Assembly: GCF_000422465.1 (NCBI RefSeq)
Contig: NZ_AULV01000013.1
Coordinates: 186,001-250,000 of the forward strand
DNA: 64,000 bases
DNA from: Paenibacillus harenae DSM 16969
GTDB taxonomy: Bacteria; Bacillota; Bacilli; Paenibacillales; Paenibacillaceae
Reading direction: 5' to 3'
Numbering within the stretch: position 1 is the first letter of the stretch; each line of letters begins with the position of its first letter. The position numbers and the translations under genes are program-made. Positions 9,591 through 17,600 of this stretch are shown here, piece by piece. Under the pieces are notes generated by a model, which saw only the letters and a program-made list of their open reading frames with translations, was not told where the DNA came from and did no database searches.

Positions 9591-10080
9591 CTTTACAAGT
9601 TGTCGTTATTTCTATGGATGTCGAAATAAAGATATCACAGCCTATTAGAAATGTAAAGCCCGGGTGTGGGAATTCTGCAACTATTGCCTGAGACCGGCCG
9701 TTCAGCATCACTTTACTCAACTCAGCCTATGTTCACTTTCCTATATAGCACCTTAATCTTACTATTCACGATGTTATCCTGTATTTCGTCCAGTAATTTT
9801 GTATGATCCAGACACGGATTGTCGTCTATACTGGAAATTTGCTGTAATACGTGCAGGGGACTACAAAAATAGTGACTTCGCGCCTGAAAAGGTGGGTGAA
9901 ATCCAGTATAGCCGCTAGTATCCGCACAAATAAGCTTCTATCCTGTACGAGATCCAGTATAGTTCGGATTCGGGTCTATAAAATCTGATCTCACAAAATC
10001 AACTAATTTCACTCAATCAGATCCAATAGATAGACCTGATTCCAATAATCTGCCTCTTCCCTGTATAATACAAGGACAGA
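9591..10080. repeat. Spacer with dispersed TATCCTGTATTTCGTCCAG-type repeats
   Basis: No gene seen. Four copies of a short motif occur in both orientations: 9775-9793 (TATCCTGTATTTCGTCCAG), 9826-9840 (CTATACTGGAAATTT), 9900-9912 and 9938-9962 (TATCCTGTACGAGATCCAGT). The same motif recurs at 57.7-57.9 kb, which makes it a genome-dispersed intergenic element rather than local noise. Confidence 0.55.
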
Positions 10081-10114
10081 CGCTGGCAAGCATTTATTGC
10101 TAAGGAGGGGCCAT

Positions 10115-10639
10115 ATGAGCGAACGCGTTATGTTAGTCAAGCCAACAGCTGCCTTAAATGAATCATATCTACCTTTCTATCGAGAATGGTTAGACAGCGG
10201 CGAAGACATGGTACCGTGGGTCATCAGCAAGGATCCTGAAGACTTTAACGGGATGGTGCGGTTTCTGCTGGAACAAGAGACGAGAGCAGGCGTGCAGGAC
10301 GGCTGGGTCAAAAACTCAACGTATTGGCTGGTTGCGGAGGAGAAGCGGGTCGTTGGAGCCGTGAACATCCGACACGCGTTGACCGAGCATTTGTTCAACT
10401 GCGGCGGCCACATCGGTTACGGTATTCGCCCTTCCGACAGGCGCAAAGGCTATGCCACGAAGCTGCTGGCGTTAGCGCTGGAAGAAGCGAGGGAGCTGGG
10501 CATTCTTAATGCCCTCGTCGTCTGTGACGCAACAAACACCGCATCCGAGCGGACGATCTTAAATAACGGAGGCATAGAGGACGAGAGCTTCACGGAAGAA
10601 GACGGAAACGTGGTCAAGCGATTCTGGATTGCCTTATGA
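10115..10639 (+). CDS. GNAT family N-acetyltransferase
   Basis: A 174-residue acetyltransferase with motif A at HIGYGIRPSDRRKGYATKLLALAL and a C-terminal ASERTILNNGGI motif, the form common in ribosomal-protein or small-molecule acetyltransferases of Firmicutes. AAGGAGGGG lies seven bases before the ATG at 10115, and this start is preferred over the upstream one at 10097. Substrate unknown. It is flanked on both sides by repeat-rich spacers. Confidence 0.88.
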   Translation: MSERVMLVKPTAALNESYLPFYREWLDSGEDMVPWVISKDPEDFNGMVRFLLEQETRAGVQDGWVKNSTYWLVAEEKRVVGAVNIRHALTEHLFNCGGHIGYGIRPSDRRKGYATKLLALALEEARELGILNALVVCDATNTASERTILNNGGIEDESFTEEDGNVVKRFWIAL

Positions 10640-10681
10640 ACCGAATCACATACAACCGGACGCTCCTTCAAACTGCTAACA

Positions 10682-10832
10682 ATGAGGCAACCTTATTATT
10701 TTATGAGGCAAACCTCATTCCACGTGATGGCAGCCTCATGGGGAGTGAGGTTTGCCTCACTATTTGTTCCGAGCATTATAAAAGACAACGAGAAGTGTAA
10801 GGTTTACCTCATAAATAGTGAAGTTTCCTCAG
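10682..10832. repeat. Nested inverted repeats of a TGAGGCAAACCTCA motif
   Basis: TGAGGCAAACCTCA (10704-10717) and its exact complement TGAGGTTTGCCTCA (10746-10759) form a 14-bp inverted repeat. Weaker outer copies are ATGAGGCAACCTTA (10682-10695), TAAGGTTTACCTCAT (10798-10812) and AGTGAAGTTTCCTCA (from 10817). Each unit is itself partly palindromic. No gene in the block. Confidence 0.65.
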
Positions 10833-10899
10833 CGCCGCCAACACGGATCATCATCACGTGCTTAAGGTCACGCACAAGGAGATCCCACGTCAATAATAT

Positions 10900-10941
10900 A
10901 ACAGGCCTTCCGCTCGGCAAATGCCGAATGGAAGGCCTGTT
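10900..10941 (-). terminator. Terminator-like hairpin after katA
   Basis: AACAGGCCTTCC (10900-10911) pairs with 10930-10941. The loop contains a second small palindrome, CGGCAAATGCCG. The following tract on the minus strand is only AT-rich (ATATTATT). It lies 10 bases past the katA stop. Confidence 0.65.
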
Positions 10942-10950
10942 TCATCTATG

Positions 10951-12405
10951 TTAACCCTTTGGGATATATTGGCGGATATCGACGCCAAGCGCTTCCGACA
11001 GCTTCATGCCAAACGTACGGTCGGCGCGGAAGAAGTTGCAGATGGCGCGCAGCCGGATGTCGTCATTCGTCTGCTTCAGCTCGCCGACGACGTTCGCGAT
11101 CAAATTGGCCTGCTGCTGCTCCGACAACGAGCGGTAACGCTCGCCGGCCTGCGTGAAGTCGTCCGTTTTGTCGATCTTCTGACGCCCGGCCATTCCTTGC
11201 ACGGGCACGTAGGAATCGATATAATCCGGCGCATCCTTCGGACTCTCGGATGAACTGTTCGGTTCGTAGTTTACGGGCGACGGATCGGCCTTCATCGTCA
11301 TCGCGCCATCTCTCTGATGGTTGCGGACGGGAGCGTAGGGACAGTTCACCGGAATGTTCAAGTAGTTGGCGCCAAGGCGGTACCGCTGCGTGTCCGGGTA
11401 CGAGAACAGCCGGCCTTGCAGCAGCTTATCTTCGGACGGCTCAATGCCCGGGACCAGCGCGCTCGGCGAGAATGCCGACTGCTCAACCTCGGCGAAGTAA
11501 TTGACCGGGTTGCGGTTCAACGTCATCGTTCCGACCTTCTGCAGCGGATACATATCCTCCGGCCACACCTTTGTCGGATCCAGCGGGTCGAAAGCGTACC
11601 GATCCACGTGCCAGGCCGGCATCAGCTGGACATGAAGCTCCCATTCCGGAAAATTGCCCAGTTCGATCGCATCGTACAAATCACGGGTAGCATGGTTGAA
11701 ATCCTTGCCCTGCATGTCGCCAGCTTCCGCTGCCGTAAAGTTGCGCACGCCTTGAAGCGACTTCCAATGATATTTGACATACGTTTGCTTGCCCAACGCG
11801 TTAATCCACTTGAAGGCATGAACGCCGAAGCCGTCCATTTCACGATAAGTCGCCGGGGTTCCGTCGTCCGAGAACACCCAAGCGAGCATATGCGTCGATT
11901 CCGGGCTTAGCGTCATGAAATCCCAATATCGCGCCGGATCTTGCAGATTCGTATGCGGCGCCGGCTTAAGCGAATGAACCATATCCGGGAACTTCATCGC
12001 ATCGCGAATGAAGAACACGGGCAAATGATTGCCTACGATGTCGTAGTTGCCTTCCTGCGTATAGAACTTGACCGCAAAGCCGCGAGGATCGCGAGCCGTC
12101 TCCGGCGAGCCCGAGCTGTTAATGACGGTCGAGAACCGGACAAATACGGGCGTCTCGCCTCCCGCCTCCTGCAGGAAATGAGCCTTCGTATGCTCCGACA
12201 TGCCGATCTCCGTCCGGAATACGCCGTGAGCGCCTGCTCCGCGGGCGTGCACGACCCTCTCAGGTATGCGCTCCCTGTCAAAATGCGCCAGCTTCTCCAG
12301 CAGATGATAGTCTTCCAATAATGCAGGACCGCGCTGCCCGGCTGTGCGGGAGCTTTGATTATTGCCAACCGGCGTGCCTTGATTCGTCGTTAAGAAGTTT
12401 TCCAT
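10951..12405 (-). CDS. katA: Catalase, small-subunit monofunctional haem type
   Basis: 484 residues, cytoplasmic; dismutates hydrogen peroxide to water and oxygen. The distal His53 (VVHARGAGAHG) and Asn126 (IVGNHLPVFF) and the haem-ligating Tyr336 (RLFSYPDTQRYRLG) are all present. The length is that of small-subunit clade 3 catalases. Start ATG at 12405 follows GAGGTG. A PerR-like 7-1-7 palindrome at 12433-12447 lies 28 bases before the start, and perR itself is encoded 1 kb upstream on the same strand, so peroxide-inducible control is well supported. Confidence 0.97.
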   Translation of the reverse strand: MENFLTTNQGTPVGNNQSSRTAGQRGPALLEDYHLLEKLAHFDRERIPERVVHARGAGAHGVFRTEIGMSEHTKAHFLQEAGGETPVFVRFSTVINSSGSPETARDPRGFAVKFYTQEGNYDIVGNHLPVFFIRDAMKFPDMVHSLKPAPHTNLQDPARYWDFMTLSPESTHMLAWVFSDDGTPATYREMDGFGVHAFKWINALGKQTYVKYHWKSLQGVRNFTAAEAGDMQGKDFNHATRDLYDAIELGNFPEWELHVQLMPAWHVDRYAFDPLDPTKVWPEDMYPLQKVGTMTLNRNPVNYFAEVEQSAFSPSALVPGIEPSEDKLLQGRLFSYPDTQRYRLGANYLNIPVNCPYAPVRNHQRDGAMTMKADPSPVNYEPNSSSESPKDAPDYIDSYVPVQGMAGRQKIDKTDDFTQAGERYRSLSEQQQANLIANVVGELKQTNDDIRLRAICNFFRADRTFGMKLSEALGVDIRQYIPKG

Positions 12406-12432
12406 GATAGCACCTCGTTGATTAGTTAGAAT

Positions 12433-12447
12433 TTAGACTTGATCTAA
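12433..12447. promoter_or_regulatory. Putative PerR box of katA
   Basis: TTAGACT-T-GATCTAA is a 7-1-7 inverted repeat in the same register as the PerR box (TTATAATnATTATAA). It differs from the box before perR mainly in the second arm. Spaced 28 bases from the katA start, where bound repressor would block the promoter. Confidence 0.65.
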
Positions 12448-12591
12448 ATCTTTAAACCAATCTTATCGGATGCGAGGCAGCCTGTCATGAAAACACGATG
12501 AATGAACAATGAATATTTCATGAAAATGCCTTTTGCGTGAAGGCCAAAGCCCGTATGCCGATAACGAGAACGTATCCTGAGGCGCATGCAC

Positions 12592-13449
12592 TCATTCGAT
12601 GCAGCTCACAGCCTGCCGGTCGCGGTCGTCCGCCAGCCGGTAGCCTGCGCCGCGTACGGTTACGATATATTTCGGCGACACGGCGCTGTCCTTGAGCTTC
12701 TTGCGCAGACTCTTGATATGAGCGTCGACGAGATTGCTCCCGCCGAAAAACTGAAGCCCCCATACGGTATCCAGAAGGGATTCACGCGTCAGGACTGATC
12801 CGTCGGACGATATGAAATGCAGCAGCAGATCGTACTCGGTTTTCGTCAAATCAATCCGCTTGCCGCCACGGTCAACCGTCATTTTCTTCAAATCGATGCG
12901 GATGTCCTTAAAGGCGCGAATATCGTCCTCAGCCGCATGCGGTACAGACGCCGGCCGGTTCTCCAGCATCCGGTTAATCCGCTGCAGCGCCTCCTCCGGC
13001 TTGGACGGCCATACGAGCAGCTCCGCCGCTCCAAGCGCCGCGCTACCGCGGGCTTCATACGATTGCCGGTCCAGCAGCACCAGAACAGGCACGCCATGTT
13101 GGTCCGCAGACTGGATCAACTCTTCGCCGGCCTTCAGCGTATTGCCCCCGCCCGAATGAATAACAGGAATCGCGTCGTATACGAGCAGCTCCGGCTGAAG
13201 GCTCCCCAGCATCCCCTTGTTAAAATCATGCAGCGAGAATACGTCGTAGCATTGCGCCGATAAAGCGACAAGCAGGCTCTTCACCCGTTCGGGCAGCGGG
13301 CTGATAATCATAACCCGCTTCGTCAGCGAGCAAAGCATGCCGCTTGGCAGCTCCGTCTCCCCCTGGTAGCCAGCCGAAGCAAGGCTTTCCAGGCTTTGTC
13401 CTGCTCTCGCGGCGGATACCGCACCCGTTATGATTGTTTCGTTGCGCAT
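12592..13449 (-). CDS. OmpR/PhoB-type DNA-binding protein with a degenerate receiver domain
   Basis: 285 residues. Residues 180-275 are a clear winged-helix OmpR domain (DLTKTEYDLLLHFISSDGSVLTRESLLDTVWG, NLVDAHIKSLRKKLK, VRGAGYRLA). Residues 44-160 fold like a receiver (RVMIISPLPERV, ELLVYDAIPV, PVLVLLDRQSYEARGSAALGAAELLVWPS). The acidic pair after strand 1 is replaced by Ser-Pro and the KPF lysine by Trp, so normal phosphorylation is unlikely. No histidine kinase is near. The start overlaps the end of perR by 22 bases, so it is translationally coupled to perR and lies upstream of katA. Role in the peroxide response is inferred. Confidence 0.85.
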   Translation of the reverse strand: MRNETIITGAVSAARAGQSLESLASAGYQGETELPSGMLCSLTKRVMIISPLPERVKSLLVALSAQCYDVFSLHDFNKGMLGSLQPELLVYDAIPVIHSGGGNTLKAGEELIQSADQHGVPVLVLLDRQSYEARGSAALGAAELLVWPSKPEEALQRINRMLENRPASVPHAAEDDIRAFKDIRIDLKKMTVDRGGKRIDLTKTEYDLLLHFISSDGSVLTRESLLDTVWGLQFFGGSNLVDAHIKSLRKKLKDSAVSPKYIVTVRGAGYRLADDRDRQAVSCIE

Positions 13450-13820
13450 GACTCACATACCCCCTCCAGCACGACCTGCGCGTGCTCTATCGTATATTTC
13501 GTCTCCTGCGCCACCTTCTCCAGCCACTCCTTCGGAAGATCGGTCAACACCTCGTCCACCCGTCCGCAGACCGTACAGACGATATGCTGGTGCTCCTCCG
13601 TTCTCGCGTCATAGCGGCTTACCGCCTCGCCCAGCTTAAGCTCGCGGATGAGGCCGGCATCGGTCAAATAACGCAGCGAGTTATAGACCGTACCGTAAGC
13701 GAAATTAAAACCTTTCTCTCGCAGGCGATCAATGACATCGGCTGCCGTCGGATGATCATGCGCGTGCTGCACCACCTCGAAAATCGCTTTACGCTGCACC
13801 GTTAAGTTGATTTTAGCCAC
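13428..13820 (-). CDS. perR: Fur-family peroxide regulator PerR
   Basis: 130 residues. The winged helix spans residues 5-65 (GTVYNSLRYLTDAGLI). The structural zinc site is formed by CTVCG (Cys82, Cys85) and CESC (Cys122, Cys125). Candidate regulatory-metal ligands His23 (HDHPTAAD), Asp71, His77, His79 (EEHQH) and Asp89 are all present, the pattern of PerR rather than Zur. The start is a GTG at 13820 behind AAGGAAGGA; the longer frame from 13886 would run over the operator. A 7-1-7 box at 13850-13864 indicates autoregulation. It is followed by an overlapping OmpR-like gene and then katA. Confidence 0.92.
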   Translation of the reverse strand: MAKINLTVQRKAIFEVVQHAHDHPTAADVIDRLREKGFNFAYGTVYNSLRYLTDAGLIRELKLGEAVSRYDARTEEHQHIVCTVCGRVDEVLTDLPKEWLEKVAQETKYTIEHAQVVLEGVCESCATKQS

Positions 13821-13849
13821 TTGGCATCCTTCCTTATTCAAAACTGACT

Positions 13850-13864
13850 TTAGACTAAGTATAA
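13850..13864. promoter_or_regulatory. Putative PerR box of perR
   Basis: TTAGACT-A-AGTATAA matches the PerR 7-1-7 consensus at most positions. The arms TTAGACT and TTATACT (complement) share the TTAGACT half-site with the katA box. It ends 30 bases before the GTG start. Confidence 0.7.
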
Positions 13865-13923
13865 ATTTAAAGCGCCGATCGGTCAACTTTTTGAAAAAGG
13901 CGAAGAAGCTCGTCCAGCAGAAA

Positions 13924-14277
13924 TTATATGCTGCTTTCCTTTTGATTCCCCCATTTGTGCACCCATTTCTCCATTTCCTTCAGCGCCGTTTGAAAATCGC
14001 TCCCTTTCTCGGTCAGCGAATACTCTACGGTAACGGGCACGGTCGGAAAAACTTGACGGCGGACAAGTCCGTTCTTCTCCAAATGGCGAAGCGTGTCCGT
14101 AAGTGACTGCGTCTTGATGACCGATACTTTCTTCTTCAGCTGATTGAACCGCACCGGGCCGCCCAGCAGCTCGTCGAGGACAAGAAATGCCCATTTGGCC
14201 CCGAGAATTTGCAGCACTTCACAAATGCTGGAGCTTGCCGGTTCCGTGACATGCAGGCTTTCACTTGGCTCTGTCAT
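13924..14277 (-). CDS. HxlR-family winged-helix regulator
   Basis: 117 residues: ICEVLQILGAKWAFLVLDELLGGPVRFNQLKK, then TQSLTDTLRHLEKNGLVRR and VPVTVEYSLTEKGSDF, the full HxlR (MarR-like) signature. AGGAGG precedes the ATG. It is divergent from an old-yellow-enzyme gene 170 bases away, and HxlR proteins of this layout often respond to electrophiles (quinones, aldehydes) that the flavoenzyme reduces. No Cys near the N-terminus except Cys19. Confidence 0.92.
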   Translation of the reverse strand: MTEPSESLHVTEPASSSICEVLQILGAKWAFLVLDELLGGPVRFNQLKKKVSVIKTQSLTDTLRHLEKNGLVRRQVFPTVPVTVEYSLTEKGSDFQTALKEMEKWVHKWGNQKESSI

Positions 14278-14445
14278 TTTTCATTCCTCCTATAAAAAAG
14301 TTAGTAGGTCCGCTTGATTGTCCAATGTCCAAATATTTTGCCTTCTTACATTATGAAATTTGCCATTCTATAATGTCAATAAATAGCCGCCTTGCTCCGG
14401 AGCAGCGGAATGAATCTAACACGAATAACCAAGGAGAGGTTTCTT

Positions 14446-15567
14446 ATGCATACATCCGATCAACCGATTTTCGCCCCTTTTGAATTCCAGCGGGGGTTAC
14501 GGCTTAAAAACCGCATCATCATGGCTCCCATGACACATATGAGCTCTAACCCGGACGGCTCCATATCCGAACAGGAACTGACCTACTACATGCGGCGCGC
14601 AAGCGGCGTAAGCATGGTGATCACCGCCGCCACTTGGGTTTCGGAAGCAGGAGGCCTTCCGGGAGCAGCCGGGGCGGACCGTGATGCTTTTATCCCCGGT
14701 CTGAGACGGCTGGCATCGTCCATTCAAGCGCAAGGAGCGGCGGCGGTATTGCAAATTTTCCATGCAGGCCGGCAATCCTCCAGAACCGGCGATTACGTCA
14801 GCGCCGGACCTATACCGGAGGATAAGGAGGGAGCCGCTATCCCTCGTGAGCTGACCGAAGCGGAGATTCCCGCGATTATCCGGGCATTCGGCGAAGCGGC
14901 CGGGCGGGCCGTCGACGCAGGCTTTGACGGTGTCGAAATTCATGGCGGCAACGGAAATCTGCTGCATCAGTTCTTCTCGCCCTACACGAACAGACGCAAC
15001 GACCGTTATGGCGGCACTCTCCGGAAGCGTATGGCTCTGGCACTTGCTATAATCGAAGAAGTTCAGCGCACCGTCCGCTCAAGAGCGGTGAAGCCGTTTA
15101 TCGTCGGCTACCGGTTATCGCCGGAAGAGCCCGGCACGCCCGGCATCACGATGTCCGATACGCTGGCGTTCGCGGATGCTCTTACGGACAGCGGCCTCGA
15201 TTACATTCATATATCGCTAAATGATTTCAGGTCTGTGCCGAGACGCGGTGCCGACAGCTCCCGTTCCCGACTATCCATCATGCAGGAACGTTACGGTCAC
15301 CGTATTCCGATCATTGGAGTAGGCGGCGTTCATACTCCAAGCGACGCGACCCTGGCCATGCAAACCGGAATTCCGCTCCTTGCCGTAGGCCGTCAGCTCG
15401 TCATGGAGCCCGATTGGATGAAGCTGGCTGCCGAGGGCCGTGAGGGCAAGATCAAAACAACACTTACAAGCAATGACCAGCAGCTGCTGGATATTCCCGA
15501 TTCCATGTGGAGCCTTATTTCCAGCATACCGGGCTGGTTCCCGTTCGAGCGGCATTCCGAGAAATAA
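14446..15567 (+). CDS. NADH:flavin oxidoreductase / old yellow enzyme family
   Basis: 373 residues, cytoplasmic FMN enzyme reducing activated C=C or nitro groups with NAD(P)H. The N-terminus RLKNRIIMAPMTHMSSN binds FMN. GVEIHGGNGNLLHQFFSPYTNRRNDRYGG (about residues 163-191) is the family signature, though the usual His-Asn pair region reads HGGNGN. The C-terminal GVGGVHTPSDA and AVGRQLVMEPDW bind phosphate. Start at 14446 with AAGGAGAGG; a longer frame from 14392 has no ribosome site. Probably controlled by the divergent HxlR protein. Confidence 0.92.
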   Translation: MHTSDQPIFAPFEFQRGLRLKNRIIMAPMTHMSSNPDGSISEQELTYYMRRASGVSMVITAATWVSEAGGLPGAAGADRDAFIPGLRRLASSIQAQGAAAVLQIFHAGRQSSRTGDYVSAGPIPEDKEGAAIPRELTEAEIPAIIRAFGEAAGRAVDAGFDGVEIHGGNGNLLHQFFSPYTNRRNDRYGGTLRKRMALALAIIEEVQRTVRSRAVKPFIVGYRLSPEEPGTPGITMSDTLAFADALTDSGLDYIHISLNDFRSVPRRGADSSRSRLSIMQERYGHRIPIIGVGGVHTPSDATLAMQTGIPLLAVGRQLVMEPDWMKLAAEGREGKIKTTLTSNDQQLLDIPDSMWSLISSIPGWFPFERHSEK

Positions 15568-15606
15568 ATCGACAAAAAAACGTTAGTTCGATAAATAATC
15601 TGAATA

Positions 15607-15635
15607 TTTACAAAATTCTAATAAAGAGGTATACT
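15607..15635 (+). promoter_or_regulatory. Strong sigma-A promoter of an RNA candidate
   Basis: TTTACA (15607-15612), 17 bases, TATACT (15630-15635). The predicted start site near 15643 coincides with the 5' arm of an RNA hairpin. Confidence 0.7.
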
Positions 15636-15642
15636 TAGCCTA

Positions 15643-15996
15643 TACCAATCGAGAGGGGATAGTCCATTGAAGTAAGTTAGCGAAGCGTGTCCCACTAACT
15701 TAGGAAGGAGTTCCGATTGGACAATAAAGGACATGCGGGGACCCCTGTTATAGAAAAAACGCCGTGACCAGAAGACACATACTTACGGAAGGATGGAATT
15801 TGGAACAAATCAAACGGAACGAGATGAAGGTCAATCAGGATAAGATCGAAATCGAGCATGGTTTGTAACAAATCAGTGAAAGGACCAAGAAGGAGCTTTT
15901 TTAAGAAGCGGAATGGAGCGTTAGAATAAATTGAATAGTTGTTTAGCAAGCATGTAAAGGGATTCTGGTTATCGCCGATAAGCAGAATCCCTTTTT
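15643..15996 (+). ncRNA. Candidate structured transcript, function unknown
   Basis: A consensus promoter starts transcription at the foot of a nested hairpin: outer stem CCAATCG (15645-15651) with CGATTGG (15714-15720), inner stem TAAGTTAG (15673-15680) with CTAACTTA (15695-15702). The transcript could end at the terminator at 15956-15996, giving about 350 bases. It contains AGGAAGGAG followed by a TTG-started 16-codon frame (MDNKGHAGTPVIEKTP) and an overlapping GTG-started 33-codon frame, both too short to judge. It may be a small RNA, a leader left by a lost gene, or a decayed short operon. Confidence 0.4.
15956..15996. terminator. Hairpin between the RNA candidate and cardiolipin synthase
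   Basis: AAAGGGATTCTG pairs with CAGAATCCCTTT and is followed by TTTTTAATT on the plus strand and by an AT tract on the minus strand. It probably serves the convergent genes on both sides. Confidence 0.8.
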
Positions 15997-16004
15997 AATT
16001 GCGT

Positions 16005-17453
16005 TTACAGGATCGGACTGAGAAGTCTCGATATCGATTCCTTTAGCCGGTTCATAAACGGACGAGCCGCATAGGTCTCAACCGTAAGACGGGTGCAGTA
16101 CAAGGAATCCTCTTCAAATATGCGTTGCAGCTCAGCTGCCGTCTGCGTATCATATATGAAAGCATTCATCTCGAAATTCAATTTGAAGCTGCGAATATCG
16201 AGATTGGCTGTTCCGACCGAAGCGATTTTGCCGTCGATGACGAGCGTCTTCGCATGAAGGAACCCTTTGTCGTACAAATAGCATTTGACCCCTCCTGCCA
16301 GCAGCTCGCCCAAATACGAATGCGTCGCCCAATAGACGAAGAAATGATCCGGCTTGCTCGGCAGCATGATGCGTACGTCAACGCCGGACATGGCAGCGAT
16401 TTTGAGCGAGGTCATTAAGCTTTCATCGGGAACGAAATACGGTGTCTGCAGGCAAATCGTTTGCTTGGCCGCGTAGATCATTTTGATATAGGCATCCTTA
16501 ATTTGCTGATATTCCGTGTCGGGGCCGCTGGCCACCAGCTGCATGCCGATCGATCCCGCCTTCTCGTTCATAACGGGAAAATAAAGCTCGTTCAGCTCGA
16601 TTCTGCCAAAGGCCGCAAGATTCCAATCCATGAGGAACTGCGCCTGCATCTGCAGCACCGCGTTGCCCCGCACCTTCAGATGCGTATCCCGCCATTCGCC
16701 GTAATGCTTGTTTAATCCCAGATATTCGTCTCCGATATTAAATCCGCCGATATAGCCGACATGACCGTCAATGATGGCCAGCTTGCGATGGTTGCGGTAA
16801 TTGATTTTCAAATTCAGATACGGAATGCGCGATGGAAAAAAAGCCGCCTCCTTGCCGCCTGCCGCTCTGAGCTCTTGAAAATACCTTCTTGGCAGTCTGG
16901 AGCTTCCGATGTGATCATACAGAAACTTAACCTCAACCCCTTGCGCGGCTTTCGCGGCAAGTGCTCTCACCAGCCGTCTTCCAAGCTCATCGTCGCGGAC
17001 AATGTAATAGACGAGATGGATGTGATGCTGCGCCGCTTCGATATCCTTGAGCAGCGCATCGAACTTCTGATTGCCCTCGGTGAAAATTTCAACCGCATTG
17101 TTGCTAGTGAACACCGCGTAGCTCGAGCGCAGATTCATATAGATCATATCTTGATATTCCCGCATATCCGGGTCATTAAAGCTTAACTCGCGGTCCCGAA
17201 GCTGCCGCATCTGCCTCTCTACCGTGTGCTCAATGATACGCTGGCTGTCGCCAAGCAGCTTATACAGCTTTCTTCTGCGAACCTTTTGGCCTAATATCAG
17301 ATAAAGCACGAAGCCGAAGACCGGAATAAAGAAAAGAACCATTACCCAAGCCCAGGTCGTGCTCGCATTCCGCCGTTCCAGAAAGATAACGGTCAACGCC
17401 AAAAAAATGTTAAGCAGTGTGATTAGTGCATATGCGCTGTCCATTGTGGCCAT
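16005..17453 (-). CDS. cls: Cardiolipin synthase (phospholipase D type)
   Basis: 482 residues. Two N-terminal membrane helices (residues 8-25 and 33-54) are followed by two HxKxxxxD catalytic motifs, at His222 (NHRKLAIIDG) and His400 (LHAKTLVIDG), each followed by a G-x-G or GTAN motif. Condenses two phosphatidylglycerols to cardiolipin and glycerol at the membrane. The length fits bacterial ClsA/YwnE enzymes. GAGGTG lies ten bases before the ATG. Monocistronic. Confidence 0.95.
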   Translation of the reverse strand: MATMDSAYALITLLNIFLALTVIFLERRNASTTWAWVMVLFFIPVFGFVLYLILGQKVRRRKLYKLLGDSQRIIEHTVERQMRQLRDRELSFNDPDMREYQDMIYMNLRSSYAVFTSNNAVEIFTEGNQKFDALLKDIEAAQHHIHLVYYIVRDDELGRRLVRALAAKAAQGVEVKFLYDHIGSSRLPRRYFQELRAAGGKEAAFFPSRIPYLNLKINYRNHRKLAIIDGHVGYIGGFNIGDEYLGLNKHYGEWRDTHLKVRGNAVLQMQAQFLMDWNLAAFGRIELNELYFPVMNEKAGSIGMQLVASGPDTEYQQIKDAYIKMIYAAKQTICLQTPYFVPDESLMTSLKIAAMSGVDVRIMLPSKPDHFFVYWATHSYLGELLAGGVKCYLYDKGFLHAKTLVIDGKIASVGTANLDIRSFKLNFEMNAFIYDTQTAAELQRIFEEDSLYCTRLTVETYAARPFMNRLKESISRLLSPIL

Positions 17454-17600
17454 TCGTGTAAAAGCACCTCAGTCATGTGTCAAAGTTAATGCGATCATAC
17501 TCTATGGACGAATTATGTTCAAGCTTGAAAATATGCTACAATTCACCGTAAGTGATGAAGTGATGAAAAGACCGCGGGTAAGGCACTGGAGGAATAGCAG

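Noticed and set aside
9775-9962. CRISPR array as an explanation of the short repeats
   Set aside because: Copies lie in both orientations at irregular spacing and vary in sequence; no cas genes nearby.
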